49,508 bases of DNA from Nocardiopsis trehalosi NBRC 14201 (GCF_001552555.1 NZ_BCRK01000023.1:1-49508); one strand, 5' to 3'. Positions 1 to 9,065 are shown, counted from the stretch's first letter. Notes: generated by a model from the sequence alone, not told the origin. Made by a program: numbers and translations.

Positions 1-71
1 CCCCCGCGGCGGGCGCCCGCGAGCGGGTCGCCTAGGTTGGGACCTCCGACCGCCGACCGCGAAGGAAGCCG

Positions 72-566
72 ATGACCGAGGTCTTCGCCACCGCCGACCT
101 GATCGACGCGCACGGCGACGCGCTCGCCAGCTGCGAGACGCAGTTCCGCCTGTTCGGGGGGCGTGCCGCGTTCCACGGGCCGATCGCCACCGTGAAGTGC
201 CACGAGGACAACGCCCTGGTGAAGGAGCAGCTCAGCCAGCCCGGCGACGGCTGGGTGCTGGTGGTCGACGGTGGCGGGTCGCTGCGCACCGCGCTGCTGG
301 GCGACCGGATCGCCGCCGCGGCCGCCGAGAACGGGTGGGCCGGGGTGGTCGTCCACGGGGCCGTGCGCGACGCCGCCGCGCTGGCCGGCATCGACATCGG
401 CGTCAAGGCCCTGGGCACCAACCCGCGCAAGTCGGCCAAGACGGGCGCGGGCGTCCTCGACGCGCCGGTGGCGTTCGGCAACGTGGTGTTCACGCCCGAG
501 GCGTGGCTGTACAGCGACGAGGACGGCATCGTCATCGCCGACGGGCGCCTCGACCCGCCGGCCTGA
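72..566 (+). CDS. rraA: RraA-family protein (RNase E regulator / HMG-type aldolase fold)
   Basis: A 164-residue protein, the usual length for the RraA family. The family includes the E. coli inhibitor of RNase E and class II 4-hydroxy-4-methyl-2-oxoglutarate aldolases, so the biochemical role cannot be fixed from sequence. The core is typical: an early FRLFGG segment, ATVKCHEDN near residue 40, the [17 protein letters not shown] stretch and the [14 protein letters not shown] stretch that builds the pyruvate/metal-binding pocket. The ATG at 72 follows an AAGGAAG ribosome site. It is the only plus-strand gene before the minus-strand haem operon and converges on it with a gap of 18 bases. Confidence 0.9.
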   Translation: MTEVFATADLIDAHGDALASCETQFRLFGGRAAFHGPIATVKCHEDNALVKEQLSQPGDGWVLVVDGGGSLRTALLGDRIAAAAAENGWAGVVVHGAVRDAAALAGIDIGVKALGTNPRKSAKTGAGVLDAPVAFGNVVFTPEAWLYSDEDGIVIADGRLDPPA

Positions 567-584
567 CCCGCCCGCGCGGCGCCG

Positions 585-1241
585 CTACGCGAACTCCTCG
601 CAGGCGTCGGCGAGGATGTCGAGGACCGGGATGGGGTCGGGCAGGGGGGTGGCCGCGCCGCCGGAGCGGGGGGCGCGAATCCAGGCCACGCCGCCGCCCG
701 ACGGGAGCACCGACGGCGCCGCCAGGACGAAGCTGTCGCGGCAGTGCCAGCGCAGGCCCGGGGTGTCGCTGATGGTCTCGGGGACGCAGTCGAGGTGGCA
801 CGACCACCACTCGTCCTCGTCGGCGGGCGAGCGGGTGGCCACGAAGAACAGGTAGCGGCGCGCGTCGACCGCCGCCACCGGCCCGGCGTGCACGCCCGAC
901 CGGCCCATGCGCGCCAGCGCCATGACCCCGGCGTCGGCCGGGACGTCGAACACGTCGAACACCCGGCCGGTGGGCAGCACCACGTTGGCCTCGGGGGTGG
1001 CCGCCCACCACCGGCGGATGGTGTCGGGGTCGGTCGTGGCCTCCATGCCCCACGCCGCCGACACCGGGTGCGCCGCGGGGTCGGGGCAGCCGAGGCGGTC
1101 GCAGGCGCACGCGCGGCCGCCCGCGGTGGCGGGCGCCGCCCCGCGCACCACCGGCCAGCCGAGTTCGGCGTAGGCGAGCGCGGCCTCGGGCATGCCGCCC
1201 TCGGGACGGCGGCGGCGCCGCCGGTAGATCACCTCGGCCAT
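585..1241 (-). CDS. Primase-polymerase (Prim-Pol) domain protein
   Basis: A 218-residue protein resembling the N-terminal half of bifunctional DNA primase/polymerases. Visible hallmarks are GWPVV, a Cys-rich stretch (CACDRLGC) followed by a His-Pro, the ATTDPDTIRRWW segment and ANVVLPTGRVFDVFDVP, where the family's catalytic acidic residues lie. There is no helicase or second catalytic domain, so it is a stand-alone domain and may have lost nucleotide transfer. It is last in the haem operon, 76 bases after hemB. Start choice is open: ATG at 1241, or an internal ATG at 1193 preceded by GAGGGCGGC. Its role is unknown. Confidence 0.7.
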   Translation of the reverse strand: MAEVIYRRRRRRPEGGMPEAALAYAELGWPVVRGAAPATAGGRACACDRLGCPDPAAHPVSAAWGMEATTDPDTIRRWWAATPEANVVLPTGRVFDVFDVPADAGVMALARMGRSGVHAGPVAAVDARRYLFFVATRSPADEDEWWSCHLDCVPETISDTPGLRWHCRDSFVLAAPSVLPSGGGVAWIRAPRSGGAATPLPDPIPVLDILADACEEFA

Positions 1242-1317
1242 AGGGCCCCCGTTCTCCCGTCGGATGTGGTCCGGCTCCCGGGGGCCTGGGAGCCGGACCG
1301 GGAGGTCGTGCGCCCGG

Positions 1318-2301
1318 TCAGCGCAGCATGCGCGCGGCCTCGGTGGCCCAGTAGGTGAGGATCTGCCCCGCCCCCGCGCGGCGGAAGGCGAGCAGGGTCT
1401 CCATGATCGCGCGCTCGCGGTCGATCCAGCCCTTCTCGGCGGCGGCCTCGACCATCGCGTACTCGCCGCTGACCTGGTAGGCCGAGACGGGCACGTCGAC
1501 GGTGTCCGCGACCCGGGCGAGCACGTCGAGGTAGGCGAGCCCCGGTTTGACCATGACCATGTCGGCGCCCTCGGCGAGGTCGAGGGCGACCTCGCGCAGG
1601 GACTCGCGGACGTTCGCCGGGTCCTGCTGGTAGCCGCTGCGGTCGCCGAAGCGCGGCGCGCCCTCGGCGGCCTCGCGGAACGGGCCGTAGAACGCCGACG
1701 CGTACTTCACGGCGTAGGCCAGGACGGCGACGTCGGTGTAGCCGGCCTCGTCCAGCGCGGCGCGGATGGCGCCCACCTGGCCGTCCATCATGCCGCTGGG
1801 GCCGACGACGTGGACGCCGGCGGCGGCCTGCGCCCGCGCGATCTGGGCGTAGCGCTCCAGGGTGGCGTCGTTGTCGACCTCCCCGGAGGGGGTGAGGACG
1901 CCGCAGTGGCCGTGCGAGGTGTACTCGTCCAGGCACAGGTCGGCCATCAGCACGATGTCGTCGCCGAGGTCGGCGGAGAGGTCGCGCAGCGCCCGCTGCA
2001 CGATGCCGCCGGGGTCGTCGGCGGCCGACCCCCGCTCGTCCTTGACCTCGGGGATGCCGAACAGCATGAGCGCGCCCACGCCGGCCTCGGCGGCCTCCTG
2101 CGCCGCCGCGCGCAGGCTGTCGCGGGTGTGCTGCACCACGCCGGGCATCGACCGGACCGGGTTGGGCCGGTCGAGGCCCTCCTTGACGAACATCGGCAGG
2201 ATCAGGTCCTCGGGGTGCACCCGGGTCTCGGCGACCAGCCGGCGCAGGGCGGGGGTGCGGCGGAGCCGCCGCGGCCGCGCGACGGGGAATCGGGCGCTCA
2301 T
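1318..2301 (-). CDS. hemB: Delta-aminolevulinic acid dehydratase (porphobilinogen synthase)
   Basis: Condenses two 5-aminolevulinate molecules to porphobilinogen, the second common step of tetrapyrrole synthesis. At 327 residues it is normal length. The two active-site lysine contexts are present: YAVKYASAFYGPFR and MVMVKPGLAYLDV. The metal loop reads DLCLDEYTSHGHCG, with two Cys and an Asp where the three-Cys zinc form has Cys-x-Cys...Cys. The ATG at 2301 follows GGAG. It lies 49 bases after the cobA/hemD fusion on the same strand. Confidence 0.96.
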   Translation of the reverse strand: MSARFPVARPRRLRRTPALRRLVAETRVHPEDLILPMFVKEGLDRPNPVRSMPGVVQHTRDSLRAAAQEAAEAGVGALMLFGIPEVKDERGSAADDPGGIVQRALRDLSADLGDDIVLMADLCLDEYTSHGHCGVLTPSGEVDNDATLERYAQIARAQAAAGVHVVGPSGMMDGQVGAIRAALDEAGYTDVAVLAYAVKYASAFYGPFREAAEGAPRFGDRSGYQQDPANVRESLREVALDLAEGADMVMVKPGLAYLDVLARVADTVDVPVSAYQVSGEYAMVEAAAEKGWIDRERAIMETLLAFRRAGAGQILTYWATEAARMLR

Positions 2302-2350
2302 CGTGCTCCTCGGGTCTCGGCGTGGATGGGGGGTGCGGGGGCGCCGCCGG

Positions 2351-4039
2351 TCAGACGGTCTTGCGCCGCCGGCCGCGCCGCTTCTGGCTCGGCTTGAGCG
2401 CCGGCTTGCCCGCGGCGACGGCCTCGGCCCGCTGAGCCGCACCGTACTGCGAAAGGGCCTCCGCGAGGGCGGAAACGGAGGTTCTGGGGGCGACGACGTC
2501 GACGCGCAGCCCGAACTCCTCGGCGGTCTTGGCGGTCTCCGGGCCGATGACGGCGATGACCGTGGTGTTGTGCGGCTTGCCGGCGATGCCGACGAGGTTG
2601 CGCACCGTGGAGGACGACGTGAACAGCACCGCGTCGAACCCGCCGCCCTTGATGGCCTCGCGGATCGGGGCGGGCGGCGGGGCGGCGCGCACGGTCCGGT
2701 AGGCGGTGACGTCGTCGACCTCCCAGCCGAGGTCGGCCAGGCCGGCCGCCAGGGTCTCGGTGGCGATGTCGGCGCGCGGCAGCAGCACCCGCTCGATGGG
2801 GTCGAGTTCGGCGTCGTAGGGCGGCCACACCTCGACCAGGCCCGCGCCCGACTGCCGGTCGGGCGGCGGGGTGAGGTCGGGCTGGATGCCGAACTCGCGC
2901 AGCGACGCGGCGGTCTGCTCGCCGACGGCGGCGACCTTGACCCCGGCGAACGCGCGGGCGTCCAGGCCGTACTCCTCGAACCGCTCGCGGATGGCCTTCA
3001 CCGCGTTGACCGAGGTGAACGCCACCCACTGGTAGCGGCCGGTGACAAGGCCGCGGACGGCCCGCTCCATCTGCTGCGGGGTGCGCGGCGGCTCGACCGA
3101 GATGGTGGGCACCTCCTCGGGCACCGCGCCGTAGCCGCGGAGCTGGTCCGACAGCGACGCCGCCTGCTCCTTGGTGCGGGGTACGAGGACCCGCCACCCG
3201 AACAGCGGGCGGCCTTCGAACCAGGACAGATCACGCTGCCCGGCGACACCGGGGCCCATGACGAACATGGCGGGCGCGGTGACGTTGTTGCCCTTGGCGT
3301 CGGCGGCCTTGAGGTCGGCGGTGAGCCGGGCCAGCGTCGACACCACGGTGCTCTGCTCGGTGGTGCTGCCCATGCGGGTGACCGCCACCGGGGTGGTGCC
3401 GGGGCGGCCGGCGGCGACCAGCGCCTTGCACAGCCGGTCGAACCCGGGGCCGGTGCGGCGGCCGGCCTCGGCGTCGTCGGGGATGTCGGGGAACATCACG
3501 ACGAGGGTGGCGTCGCCCTCGGCGAGCCGCTCCCAGTCGAGGCCGGGCTCCTTGGCGTTGACCACCCGGAGTTCGGGGGTGCCCTCGGGCATCAGCGGGA
3601 TGCCGGCGAACGCGGGCACGGCGGACACCGACGACAGGCCGGGGACGATCTCGACGTCCAGCCCGGCGCGGCGGGCCGCGGCCGCGAGGTCGGCGCCCCG
3701 GCAGCCCAGCAGCGGGTCGCCGCTGTAGAGGCGGACGACGCGCCGGCCCTCGCCGGCGCGGGCGAGCGCGAAGCCGTCGATCTCGCCGCCGCACTCGGCC
3801 GGCTCGACCACCTGCACGTCGGGGCGGCAGTGGGCGAGCAGCGCCGCACGGTACTTGGCGAGTTCGGGGCCGGGTTCGCGGAGCGTGATGACCACGTCGG
3901 CCCGCGCCAGCAGCTCCGCGCCGCGCAGCGTCAGCAGCTCGGGCGCGCCCGGCCCGGCCCCGACCAGCGCGATGTGGCCGGCCGGCGGTCCGTCCGGCGC
4001 CGCCGGCCCGGCCTCCTGGGTGTCAGTCCGCGTATCCAC
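2351..4039 (-). CDS. hemD: Uroporphyrinogen-III methyltransferase / uroporphyrinogen-III synthase fusion
   Basis: A 562-residue two-domain protein. The N-terminal half (about 20-270) is a CobA/SUMT-like SAM methyltransferase with LVGAGPGAPELLTL, the LYSGDPLLGCRGAD loop and EIVPGLSSVSAVPAFAGIPL. The C-terminal half (about 285-535) is a HemD-like synthase (VLVPRTKEQA, FTSVNAV, VAAVGEQTAASL, LFTSSSTVRNLV). HemD closes hydroxymethylbilane to uroporphyrinogen III, and the methyltransferase half would start the sirohaem/cobalamin branch. The methyltransferase active-site loop (LREPGPELAKY) differs from the usual YDRL, so its activity is less certain. It ends in a Lys/Arg-rich tail. The GTG start at 4039 follows AAGGAG. 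Confidence 0.9.
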   Translation of the reverse strand: MDTRTDTQEAGPAAPDGPPAGHIALVGAGPGAPELLTLRGAELLARADVVITLREPGPELAKYRAALLAHCRPDVQVVEPAECGGEIDGFALARAGEGRRVVRLYSGDPLLGCRGADLAAAARRAGLDVEIVPGLSSVSAVPAFAGIPLMPEGTPELRVVNAKEPGLDWERLAEGDATLVVMFPDIPDDAEAGRRTGPGFDRLCKALVAAGRPGTTPVAVTRMGSTTEQSTVVSTLARLTADLKAADAKGNNVTAPAMFVMGPGVAGQRDLSWFEGRPLFGWRVLVPRTKEQAASLSDQLRGYGAVPEEVPTISVEPPRTPQQMERAVRGLVTGRYQWVAFTSVNAVKAIRERFEEYGLDARAFAGVKVAAVGEQTAASLREFGIQPDLTPPPDRQSGAGLVEVWPPYDAELDPIERVLLPRADIATETLAAGLADLGWEVDDVTAYRTVRAAPPPAPIREAIKGGGFDAVLFTSSSTVRNLVGIAGKPHNTTVIAVIGPETAKTAEEFGLRVDVVAPRTSVSALAEALSQYGAAQRAEAVAAGKPALKPSQKRRGRRRKTV

Positions 4040-4156
4040 TGTGCGCTCGCTCCTTGCTCGCTCTGCTCCGGCGTCCCCCGATGACGGTGGTCGGACGCCG
4101 CTCCCCCCGGTTGCCCCGGTGCACCCACCGCGCCGCGCCCGCGCGGCCGGCGCACG

Positions 4157-5125
4157 TCACGGGCGCGGGGTCCCGCCTCCGGAAGCGGCGCCGGCCACGA
4201 TCCGGTCGGCGCCCTCCCCGATCATCTCGCGTGCCAGGTCGCGGCCGAGACGCGCCGCGGCGGCGACCGCGGCGGCGGGGTCGTCCCCGCACTCCACCAC
4301 GCGTTCGCGCCGGACCTGCTCGGTGCCGTCGGTGGCGACCACGGCCGCCCGCAGCCGCAGCCGGCCCTCGTGGACCTCGGCGTAGGCGCCGACGGGTGCG
4401 GCGCACCCGGCCTCCAGTTCGGCCAGGACGGTGCGCTCGGCGGTGACGGCGGCACGCGTGTCCGCGTGGTCGACCGCCGCCAGGTAGGCGAGGTCGGCGG
4501 CGGCGCGGTCGGCGCGGCACTCGACGGCGAGCGCGCCCTGGCCGGGGGCGGGCAGCACCTGCTCGGGTTCGAACACGTCGGTGACGTCGTCGAGCCGGTC
4601 CACGCGCACCAGGCCGGCGTAGGCGAGGACCACGGCGTCGAGTTCGCCGGAGGCGACCTTGCCCAGCCGGGTCTCGGCGTTGCCGCGGATGGGCACGAAC
4701 ACGAGGTCGGGGCGGAGCGCGGCCAGCTGGGCGACCCTGCGGGGCGACCCGGTGCCGACGACCGCGCCGGGCGGCAGGTCGGCGAACTTCAGGCCGTCGC
4801 GGGCGCAGAGCGCGTCGCGGGGGTCGTCGCGTTCGGTGATCGCGGCGAGGGTGAGCCCTTCGGCGGGGCCGGTGGGCAGGTCCTTGAGCGAGTGGACCGC
4901 GAAGTCGACGGTGTCGGCCAGCAGCTCGTCGCGCAGGGCGTTGACGAACACGCCGGTGCCGCCGAGCTGGGTCAGGTGGGCCTTGGTGACGTCGCCGAAG
5001 CTGGTGATCAGCTCCAGTTCGACGGGGACGCCGGTGAGCGCGGTGATGCGGTCGCCGACCTGGCGCGACTGGGTCGTGGCCATGGTGCTGCGGCGGGTGC
5101 CGAGCCGGGCCGGTGCGGAGGTCAT
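4157..5125 (-). CDS. hemC: Porphobilinogen deaminase (hydroxymethylbilane synthase)
   Basis: Polymerises four porphobilinogens into hydroxymethylbilane. It is 322 residues. Recognisable parts are LGTRRSTMATTQS at the start, FAVHSLKDLP with the catalytic Asp, GTGSPRRVAQL, IRGNAETRLGK and LEAGCAAPVGAYAEV, where the Cys carries the dipyrromethane cofactor. The ATG at 5125 overlaps the hemA stop by four bases (ATGA), so the two are probably translationally coupled. A gap of 117 bases separates it from the hemD fusion. Confidence 0.96.
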   Translation of the reverse strand: MTSAPARLGTRRSTMATTQSRQVGDRITALTGVPVELELITSFGDVTKAHLTQLGGTGVFVNALRDELLADTVDFAVHSLKDLPTGPAEGLTLAAITERDDPRDALCARDGLKFADLPPGAVVGTGSPRRVAQLAALRPDLVFVPIRGNAETRLGKVASGELDAVVLAYAGLVRVDRLDDVTDVFEPEQVLPAPGQGALAVECRADRAAADLAYLAAVDHADTRAAVTAERTVLAELEAGCAAPVGAYAEVHEGRLRLRAAVVATDGTEQVRRERVVECGDDPAAAVAAAARLGRDLAREMIGEGADRIVAGAASGGGTPRP

Positions 5126-6609
5126 GGTCGGGTCTCCTGGGCGTCGCCGTCGGCGCCGTCCGCGGGCCCGCCGGGGGCGGGCCGGGTGCGGGCGACGGCC
5201 TCGGGCGCGGCCGGGTCGAGGTCGAAGAGTTCGCGCAGCGCCGCCTCGTAGGCGTCGCCGTCGGGGCGGGCGGCGAGTTCCTTCACCCGCACGGTGGGCT
5301 GGTGGAGCAGCTTGTCGACCACGCGCCGCATGGCGTGGGTGACCTCGCCGCGGGTGCGGTCGTCGAGGTCGGGCAGCCGCCCGTTGAGCCGCTGGAGTTC
5401 GGTGTCGACCACCAGCCGCGCCTTGCTGCGCAGAGCGACGACGGTGGGGGCGACGAGTTCGGCGCGGCGCACCTGGCGGTAGCCGTCGACCTCCTCCTCC
5501 ACGATGCCGCGGGCGACGGCGATGGCGCCGGCCCGCCCGGTGGTGTCGTCGGCGCCGCGGGCGGCGGCCTGGCGGAGGTCCTCGATGTCGACCAGGTGGA
5601 CGCCGGGCAGGTCGCGCACCTCGGGGTCGATGTCGCGGGGCAGCGCGAGGTCGAGGAAGACGAGGGGGCGGGTGCGGCCGGCGGCGCCCGCGGCGACGGC
5701 GTCGCGGGTGAGGACCAGGCCCTGGGCGCCGGTGCAGGACACGACGAGGTCCACCTCGCCGAGCACGCCGGCCGCGTCGGCGAAGGGCACGGCGCGGCCG
5801 TTGATGGGCTCGTAGCCCTCGGTGAGGCATTCGGCGAGGCGGGCGGCGCGCTCGTGGGTGCGGTTGGCGACGATCACGGTGGACGCGCCCTGGCGGGCGA
5901 CCGTGTTGGCGGCGAGCGCGCTCATCGACCCGGCGCCGAGCACCAGCACGCGGACGCCGGTGAGCGCCTGCGGCTGCGGCAGGGCGGCGGCGACGTCGGC
6001 CGCGGGACCGGTGTCGGCGGCGACGGGGCAGCGCGCCGCGGCGTCGGGGGCGGCGGCCGCGGTACCGGGGGCGGTGTCCAGGTGGCGGCCCGCGACGGCC
6101 AGGCCGAGGCCGACCATGTCGGCGCCCGCGTGGTCGAGGTGGGTCTCGGTGTGGGCGCGCTTGCCCACGCGCAGCGCCCGCTGGCCGAGGTCGTTGAGGA
6201 CCCGGCCCAGGGTGCCGCCGGTCTGCGCGTCCTTGAGGGCGTTGCGGACCTGGCCGAGGATCTGCCCCTCGCCGACGACCATGGAGTCCAGGCCGCAGGT
6301 GACGGAGAACAGGTGCTGCACCGCGCGGTCCTCGAAGTGGACGTAGCAGTGCTGCGACAGCTCGCTCAGCGGCACGCCGGTGCGCCAGGAGAGCAGCTCG
6401 GTGATGGCGGACACGGCCGGGTGGAACTTGTCGACGTCGGCGTAGACCTCCGTGCGGTTGCACGTGGAGACCATCAGCACCTCGTTGACGGCCGGGGTGT
6501 TCACCATCTCCGACATGACCTTGAGGCGCGCCTGCCCGTCCAGGGCGACGCGCTCCAGGAGCGCCACGGGCGAGCTGCGGTGGCTCAGCCCCACGGCGAG
6601 GACACTCAT
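5122..6609 (-). CDS. hemA: Glutamyl-tRNA reductase
   Basis: Makes glutamate-1-semialdehyde from Glu-tRNA, the committed step of the C5 haem pathway. STCNRTEVYADV carries the catalytic Cys and GEGQILGQVRNA is a family signature. The NADPH-binding domain begins at VRVLVLGAGSMSALAANTVARQG, followed by VIVANRTHERA. At 495 residues it is longer than many homologues because an Ala/Pro-rich insert of roughly 40 residues lies between the catalytic and NADPH domains (about 185-225). That insert contains a Cys-Pro pair. The ATG at 6609 is preceded by GGAG at short spacing. It lies 97 bases after rex and is probably controlled by it. Confidence 0.96.
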   Translation of the reverse strand: MSVLAVGLSHRSSPVALLERVALDGQARLKVMSEMVNTPAVNEVLMVSTCNRTEVYADVDKFHPAVSAITELLSWRTGVPLSELSQHCYVHFEDRAVQHLFSVTCGLDSMVVGEGQILGQVRNALKDAQTGGTLGRVLNDLGQRALRVGKRAHTETHLDHAGADMVGLGLAVAGRHLDTAPGTAAAAPDAAARCPVAADTGPAADVAAALPQPQALTGVRVLVLGAGSMSALAANTVARQGASTVIVANRTHERAARLAECLTEGYEPINGRAVPFADAAGVLGEVDLVVSCTGAQGLVLTRDAVAAGAAGRTRPLVFLDLALPRDIDPEVRDLPGVHLVDIEDLRQAAARGADDTTGRAGAIAVARGIVEEEVDGYRQVRRAELVAPTVVALRSKARLVVDTELQRLNGRLPDLDDRTRGEVTHAMRRVVDKLLHQPTVRVKELAARPDGDAYEAALRELFDLDPAAPEAVARTRPAPGGPADGADGDAQETRP

Positions 6610-6706
6610 CTGCACTCCAATGCGGGCGGCATCGCGATGCTCCGTACCTCTCCTGCGTCCGCCGCGCGCACGCGGCGGTCCCGGCGCGCCGGGGCGCGGC
6701 CCCCGG

Positions 6707-7402
6707 TCACGTGGGGCTCCCCGTGCGCTCGGCCCGGTCGGCGGCGTGGCCGTCGGACTTGCGCTGCTCGTGGAAGGCCAGGATCTGCAGTTCGATGGAC
6801 AGATCGACCTTACGCACATCCACGCCCGGTGGCACATTGAGCACCACGGGCGCGAAGTTCAGCACGCTGGTGACCCCCGCCTCGACGAACCGGTCGCACA
6901 CGCCCTGGGCGGCCGCGGCGGGGGTGGCGATGACCCCGATCGCGACGTCCTCGCCACGCACAACATCCTCCAGTGTGTCGATATGCCGGACCGCCAGGCC
7001 CGCGACCCGGTCGCCGACCACGGCCGCGTCGGCGTCCAGCAGGGCCGCTATCCGGAACCCCCGGGTGCCGAAACCCCCGTAGTTGGCCAGGGCGCGGCCC
7101 AGGTTGCCGATGCCGACGATGGCCACCGACCAGTCCTGGGTGAGACCAAGTTCACGGGAGATCTGGTAGATCAGGTAGTCGACGTCGTAGCCCACCCCGC
7201 GCGTGCCGTACGACCCCAGGTGCGACAGGTCCTTGCGGAGCTTCGCGGAGTTGACCCCGGCGACGGCGGCCAGGTCCTCCGACGACACGGTGGGGGTGCC
7301 GCGCTCGTTGAGGCCCTGGAGGGCGCGGAGGTAGACCGGGAGCCGGGCGACCGTCGCCTCGGGGATCCCCCGTTCGCGGGGCCGTGGGGTACGAGGGGTC
7401 AC
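6707..7402 (-). CDS. rex: Redox-sensing transcriptional repressor Rex
   Basis: A 231-residue NADH/NAD+-sensing repressor. The N-terminal winged helix is evident (IPEATVARLPVYLRAL, SSEDLAAVAGVNSAKLRKDLSHLG), followed by the Rossmann domain (VAIVGIGNLGRALANYGGF) and the C-terminal domain-swap helix (SIELQILAFHEQ). Rex binds DNA when NADH is low and releases at high NADH. In Streptomyces it is known to control cydABCD and its own rex-hem operon. Here it heads hemA-hemC-hemD-hemB. The GTG at 7402 with upstream AGGAG is favoured, though the frame stays open upstream to 7489. Confidence 0.95.
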   Translation of the reverse strand: MTPRTPRPRERGIPEATVARLPVYLRALQGLNERGTPTVSSEDLAAVAGVNSAKLRKDLSHLGSYGTRGVGYDVDYLIYQISRELGLTQDWSVAIVGIGNLGRALANYGGFGTRGFRIAALLDADAAVVGDRVAGLAVRHIDTLEDVVRGEDVAIGVIATPAAAAQGVCDRFVEAGVTSVLNFAPVVLNVPPGVDVRKVDLSIELQILAFHEQRKSDGHAADRAERTGSPT

Positions 7403-7529
7403 AGGCGTGCGCTCCTGGCGGGATCGGCGGCGGGTTCCGGGCCGACGCAGGTCCGCTGCCTCCCCAGGAGTTCGCTTCCCACCTGTCAAGACCCCGGCCG
7501 GAATGGAATTCGATCCTTACATTACGCCC

Positions 7530-7547
7530 TTGTGAAAGCACGCACAA
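7530..7547 (-). promoter_or_regulatory. Rex operator (ROP) ahead of rex-hem operon
   Basis: TTGTGAAAGCACGCACAA matches the Rex consensus TTGTGAA-N4-TTCACAA. The left arm matches 7 of 7 and the right arm 5 of 7. It lies about 128 bases upstream of the rex start, in a short AT-richer stretch, as expected for autoregulation of rex-hemACDB. Confidence 0.75.
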
Positions 7548-7625
7548 AGTGGGGTGGCCGAAGCGCGGGCACCGCCGGGCGCGGGCCCCGCGGGCCGCCG
7601 GGAGCGGCCTCGCGGGGCGGCCCCG

Positions 7626-7889
7626 CTACCGCGCCAGCGCCGCCCGCAGGCGGTCCTCGCTCACCCGCCAGAAGTCGTGGCGGCGGCCGTCGACGAACGT
7701 GACGGGGATCTTGTCCCAGTACTCCTCGCGCTCCTCCGGCGCCGCGTCGGCGAGGTCGCGCACGGCGTAGCCCGCCCCGGTGTCGGCGGCCACCCGCGCG
7801 ATCACCGCCAGGGCGTCGTCGCACAGATGGCAGCCCGCCTTGCCCAGCATGGTGATGCGCGGCACCCCGGCCGCGTCCGCACCGCTCAT
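7626..7889 (-). CDS. Glutaredoxin-like (DUF836/thioredoxin-fold) small protein
   Basis: An 87-residue thioredoxin-fold protein with the redox motif CHLC near residue 20 (MLGKAGCHLCDDALAVI). The cis-proline position is seen in KIPVTFVDGRR. Proteins of this size and pattern are annotated as glutaredoxin family or DUF836, and their partners are usually unknown. The start ATG at 7889 lies 37 bases after the MoaD-like gene, so the two may be co-transcribed. It sits between rex and glnR. Confidence 0.85.
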   Translation of the reverse strand: MSGADAAGVPRITMLGKAGCHLCDDALAVIARVAADTGAGYAVRDLADAAPEEREEYWDKIPVTFVDGRRHDFWRVSEDRLRAALAR

Positions 7890-7926
7890 GGTCCGGTGGT
7901 CCCTTCCCGTTCCGGCCGCCGCGCGC

Positions 7927-8187
7927 TCACCCACCGGCGAACGGCGGCAGCACCTCGATGACGCTGCCCTGCTCCAGCCGGACGTCGGCGTGCGCCCGCC
8001 GGCCCACGGGGCGCTCGTCGACGAGGAACGACGAGCGCTCCAGCACGCGCACCAGGGCGTGGTCGGCGCCGCGCCGGGCGCGCAGGCGTTCCAGCACGTC
8101 GGCGAGGGTCGTGCCCTCGAACTCCTCTTCGCCGGTACCGGCCGCGTCCTTGGCCGCCGCCCAGTACCGGATGGTTCCGCTCACCAT
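7927..8187 (-). CDS. MoaD/ThiS-family sulfur carrier protein
   Basis: An 86-residue ubiquitin-fold protein that opens with [13 protein letters not shown], typical of MoaD. It ends in PPFAGG, giving the C-terminal Gly-Gly that is thiocarboxylated in MoaD and ThiS. It probably serves molybdopterin synthase or another sulfur-transfer enzyme, but no moaE, moeB or thi gene is nearby to decide. The ATG at 8187 has AAGGA about ten bases upstream and is divergent from glnR. Confidence 0.85.
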   Translation of the reverse strand: MVSGTIRYWAAAKDAAGTGEEEFEGTTLADVLERLRARRGADHALVRVLERSSFLVDERPVGRRAHADVRLEQGSVIEVLPPFAGG

Positions 8188-8294
8188 CGATTGTCTATCC
8201 TTGGACACGTCGGAGGCATCTACTCGAAATAATCTCACCGGGGGCAACGGCGCCTTCGCTCGACCGCTTCATGCGGGGTGACGGGAAGAGACGC

Positions 8295-9065
8295 ATGAGC
8301 CACCTGCTGCTGCTGACGAACTCCAACCAACCGTCCGATCACATCCTGCCCGCCCTCGGCCTGCTGCTGCACTCGGTGCGGGTCTCCCCGGCCGAGGCCG
8401 GGGCGCTCCTCGCCTCGGGCGCCGACCGCGCGTCCAGCATGCCCGTCGACGCCGTCCTGGTCGACGCCCGCACCGACCTCGCGACGGCGCGCAACTTCTG
8501 CCGGCTGCTCGACACCACCGGCCTGGACTGCCCGATGCTGGCCGTCCTCACCGAGGGCGGGGTGGCGGCGCTCACCCCCGACTGGCAGGTCGACGACTTC
8601 CTGCTCACCACCGCCGGGCCGGCCGAGGTCGAGGCGCGGCTGCGCCTGGCCATCGGGCAGGCCGACGCCGGCGGCGACGACCCCGACGAGATCCGCCGGG
8701 GCGACCTCGTCATCGACGAGGCCACCTACATCGCGCGGCTGCGCGGGCGCATCCTCGACCTCACCTTCAAGGAGTTCGAGCTGCTGAAGTTCCTGGCCCA
8801 GCACCCGGGCCGGGTGTTCACCCGGGCCCAGCTGCTGCAAGAGGTCTGGGGCTACGACTACTTCGGCGGCACCCGCACCATCGACGTGCACGTGCGGCGG
8901 CTGCGCGCCAAGCTCGGCAGCGAGCACGAGTCGCTCATCGGCACCGTGCGCAACGTCGGCTACCGGTTCGTGCCCGACCCGGTCACCAGGCCGGCCGACG
9001 ACCCCGCGCCCGGCGGCGCGCCGGGGGCCGCGGCGCGGCCGGAGCGGACCCCCACCGCGCGCTGA
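8295..9065 (+). CDS. glnR: Global nitrogen regulator GlnR (OmpR-type orphan response regulator)
   Basis: Closely matches actinobacterial GlnR as I recall it: [20 protein letters not shown] at the N-terminus, then [13 protein letters not shown]. The winged-helix domain runs from about 140 ([53 protein letters not shown]). GlnR activates and represses nitrogen genes such as glnA and amtB. The receiver lacks the acidic pair used for phosphorylation. The conserved Asp in VLVDAR is residue 57 because about seven extra residues lie in the loop before it. The ATG at 8295 follows GGAAGAG, and the C-terminal tail is Pro/Ala-rich. Confidence 0.93.
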   Translation: MSHLLLLTNSNQPSDHILPALGLLLHSVRVSPAEAGALLASGADRASSMPVDAVLVDARTDLATARNFCRLLDTTGLDCPMLAVLTEGGVAALTPDWQVDDFLLTTAGPAEVEARLRLAIGQADAGGDDPDEIRRGDLVIDEATYIARLRGRILDLTFKEFELLKFLAQHPGRVFTRAQLLQEVWGYDYFGGTRTIDVHVRRLRAKLGSEHESLIGTVRNVGYRFVPDPVTRPADDPAPGGAPGAAARPERTPTAR

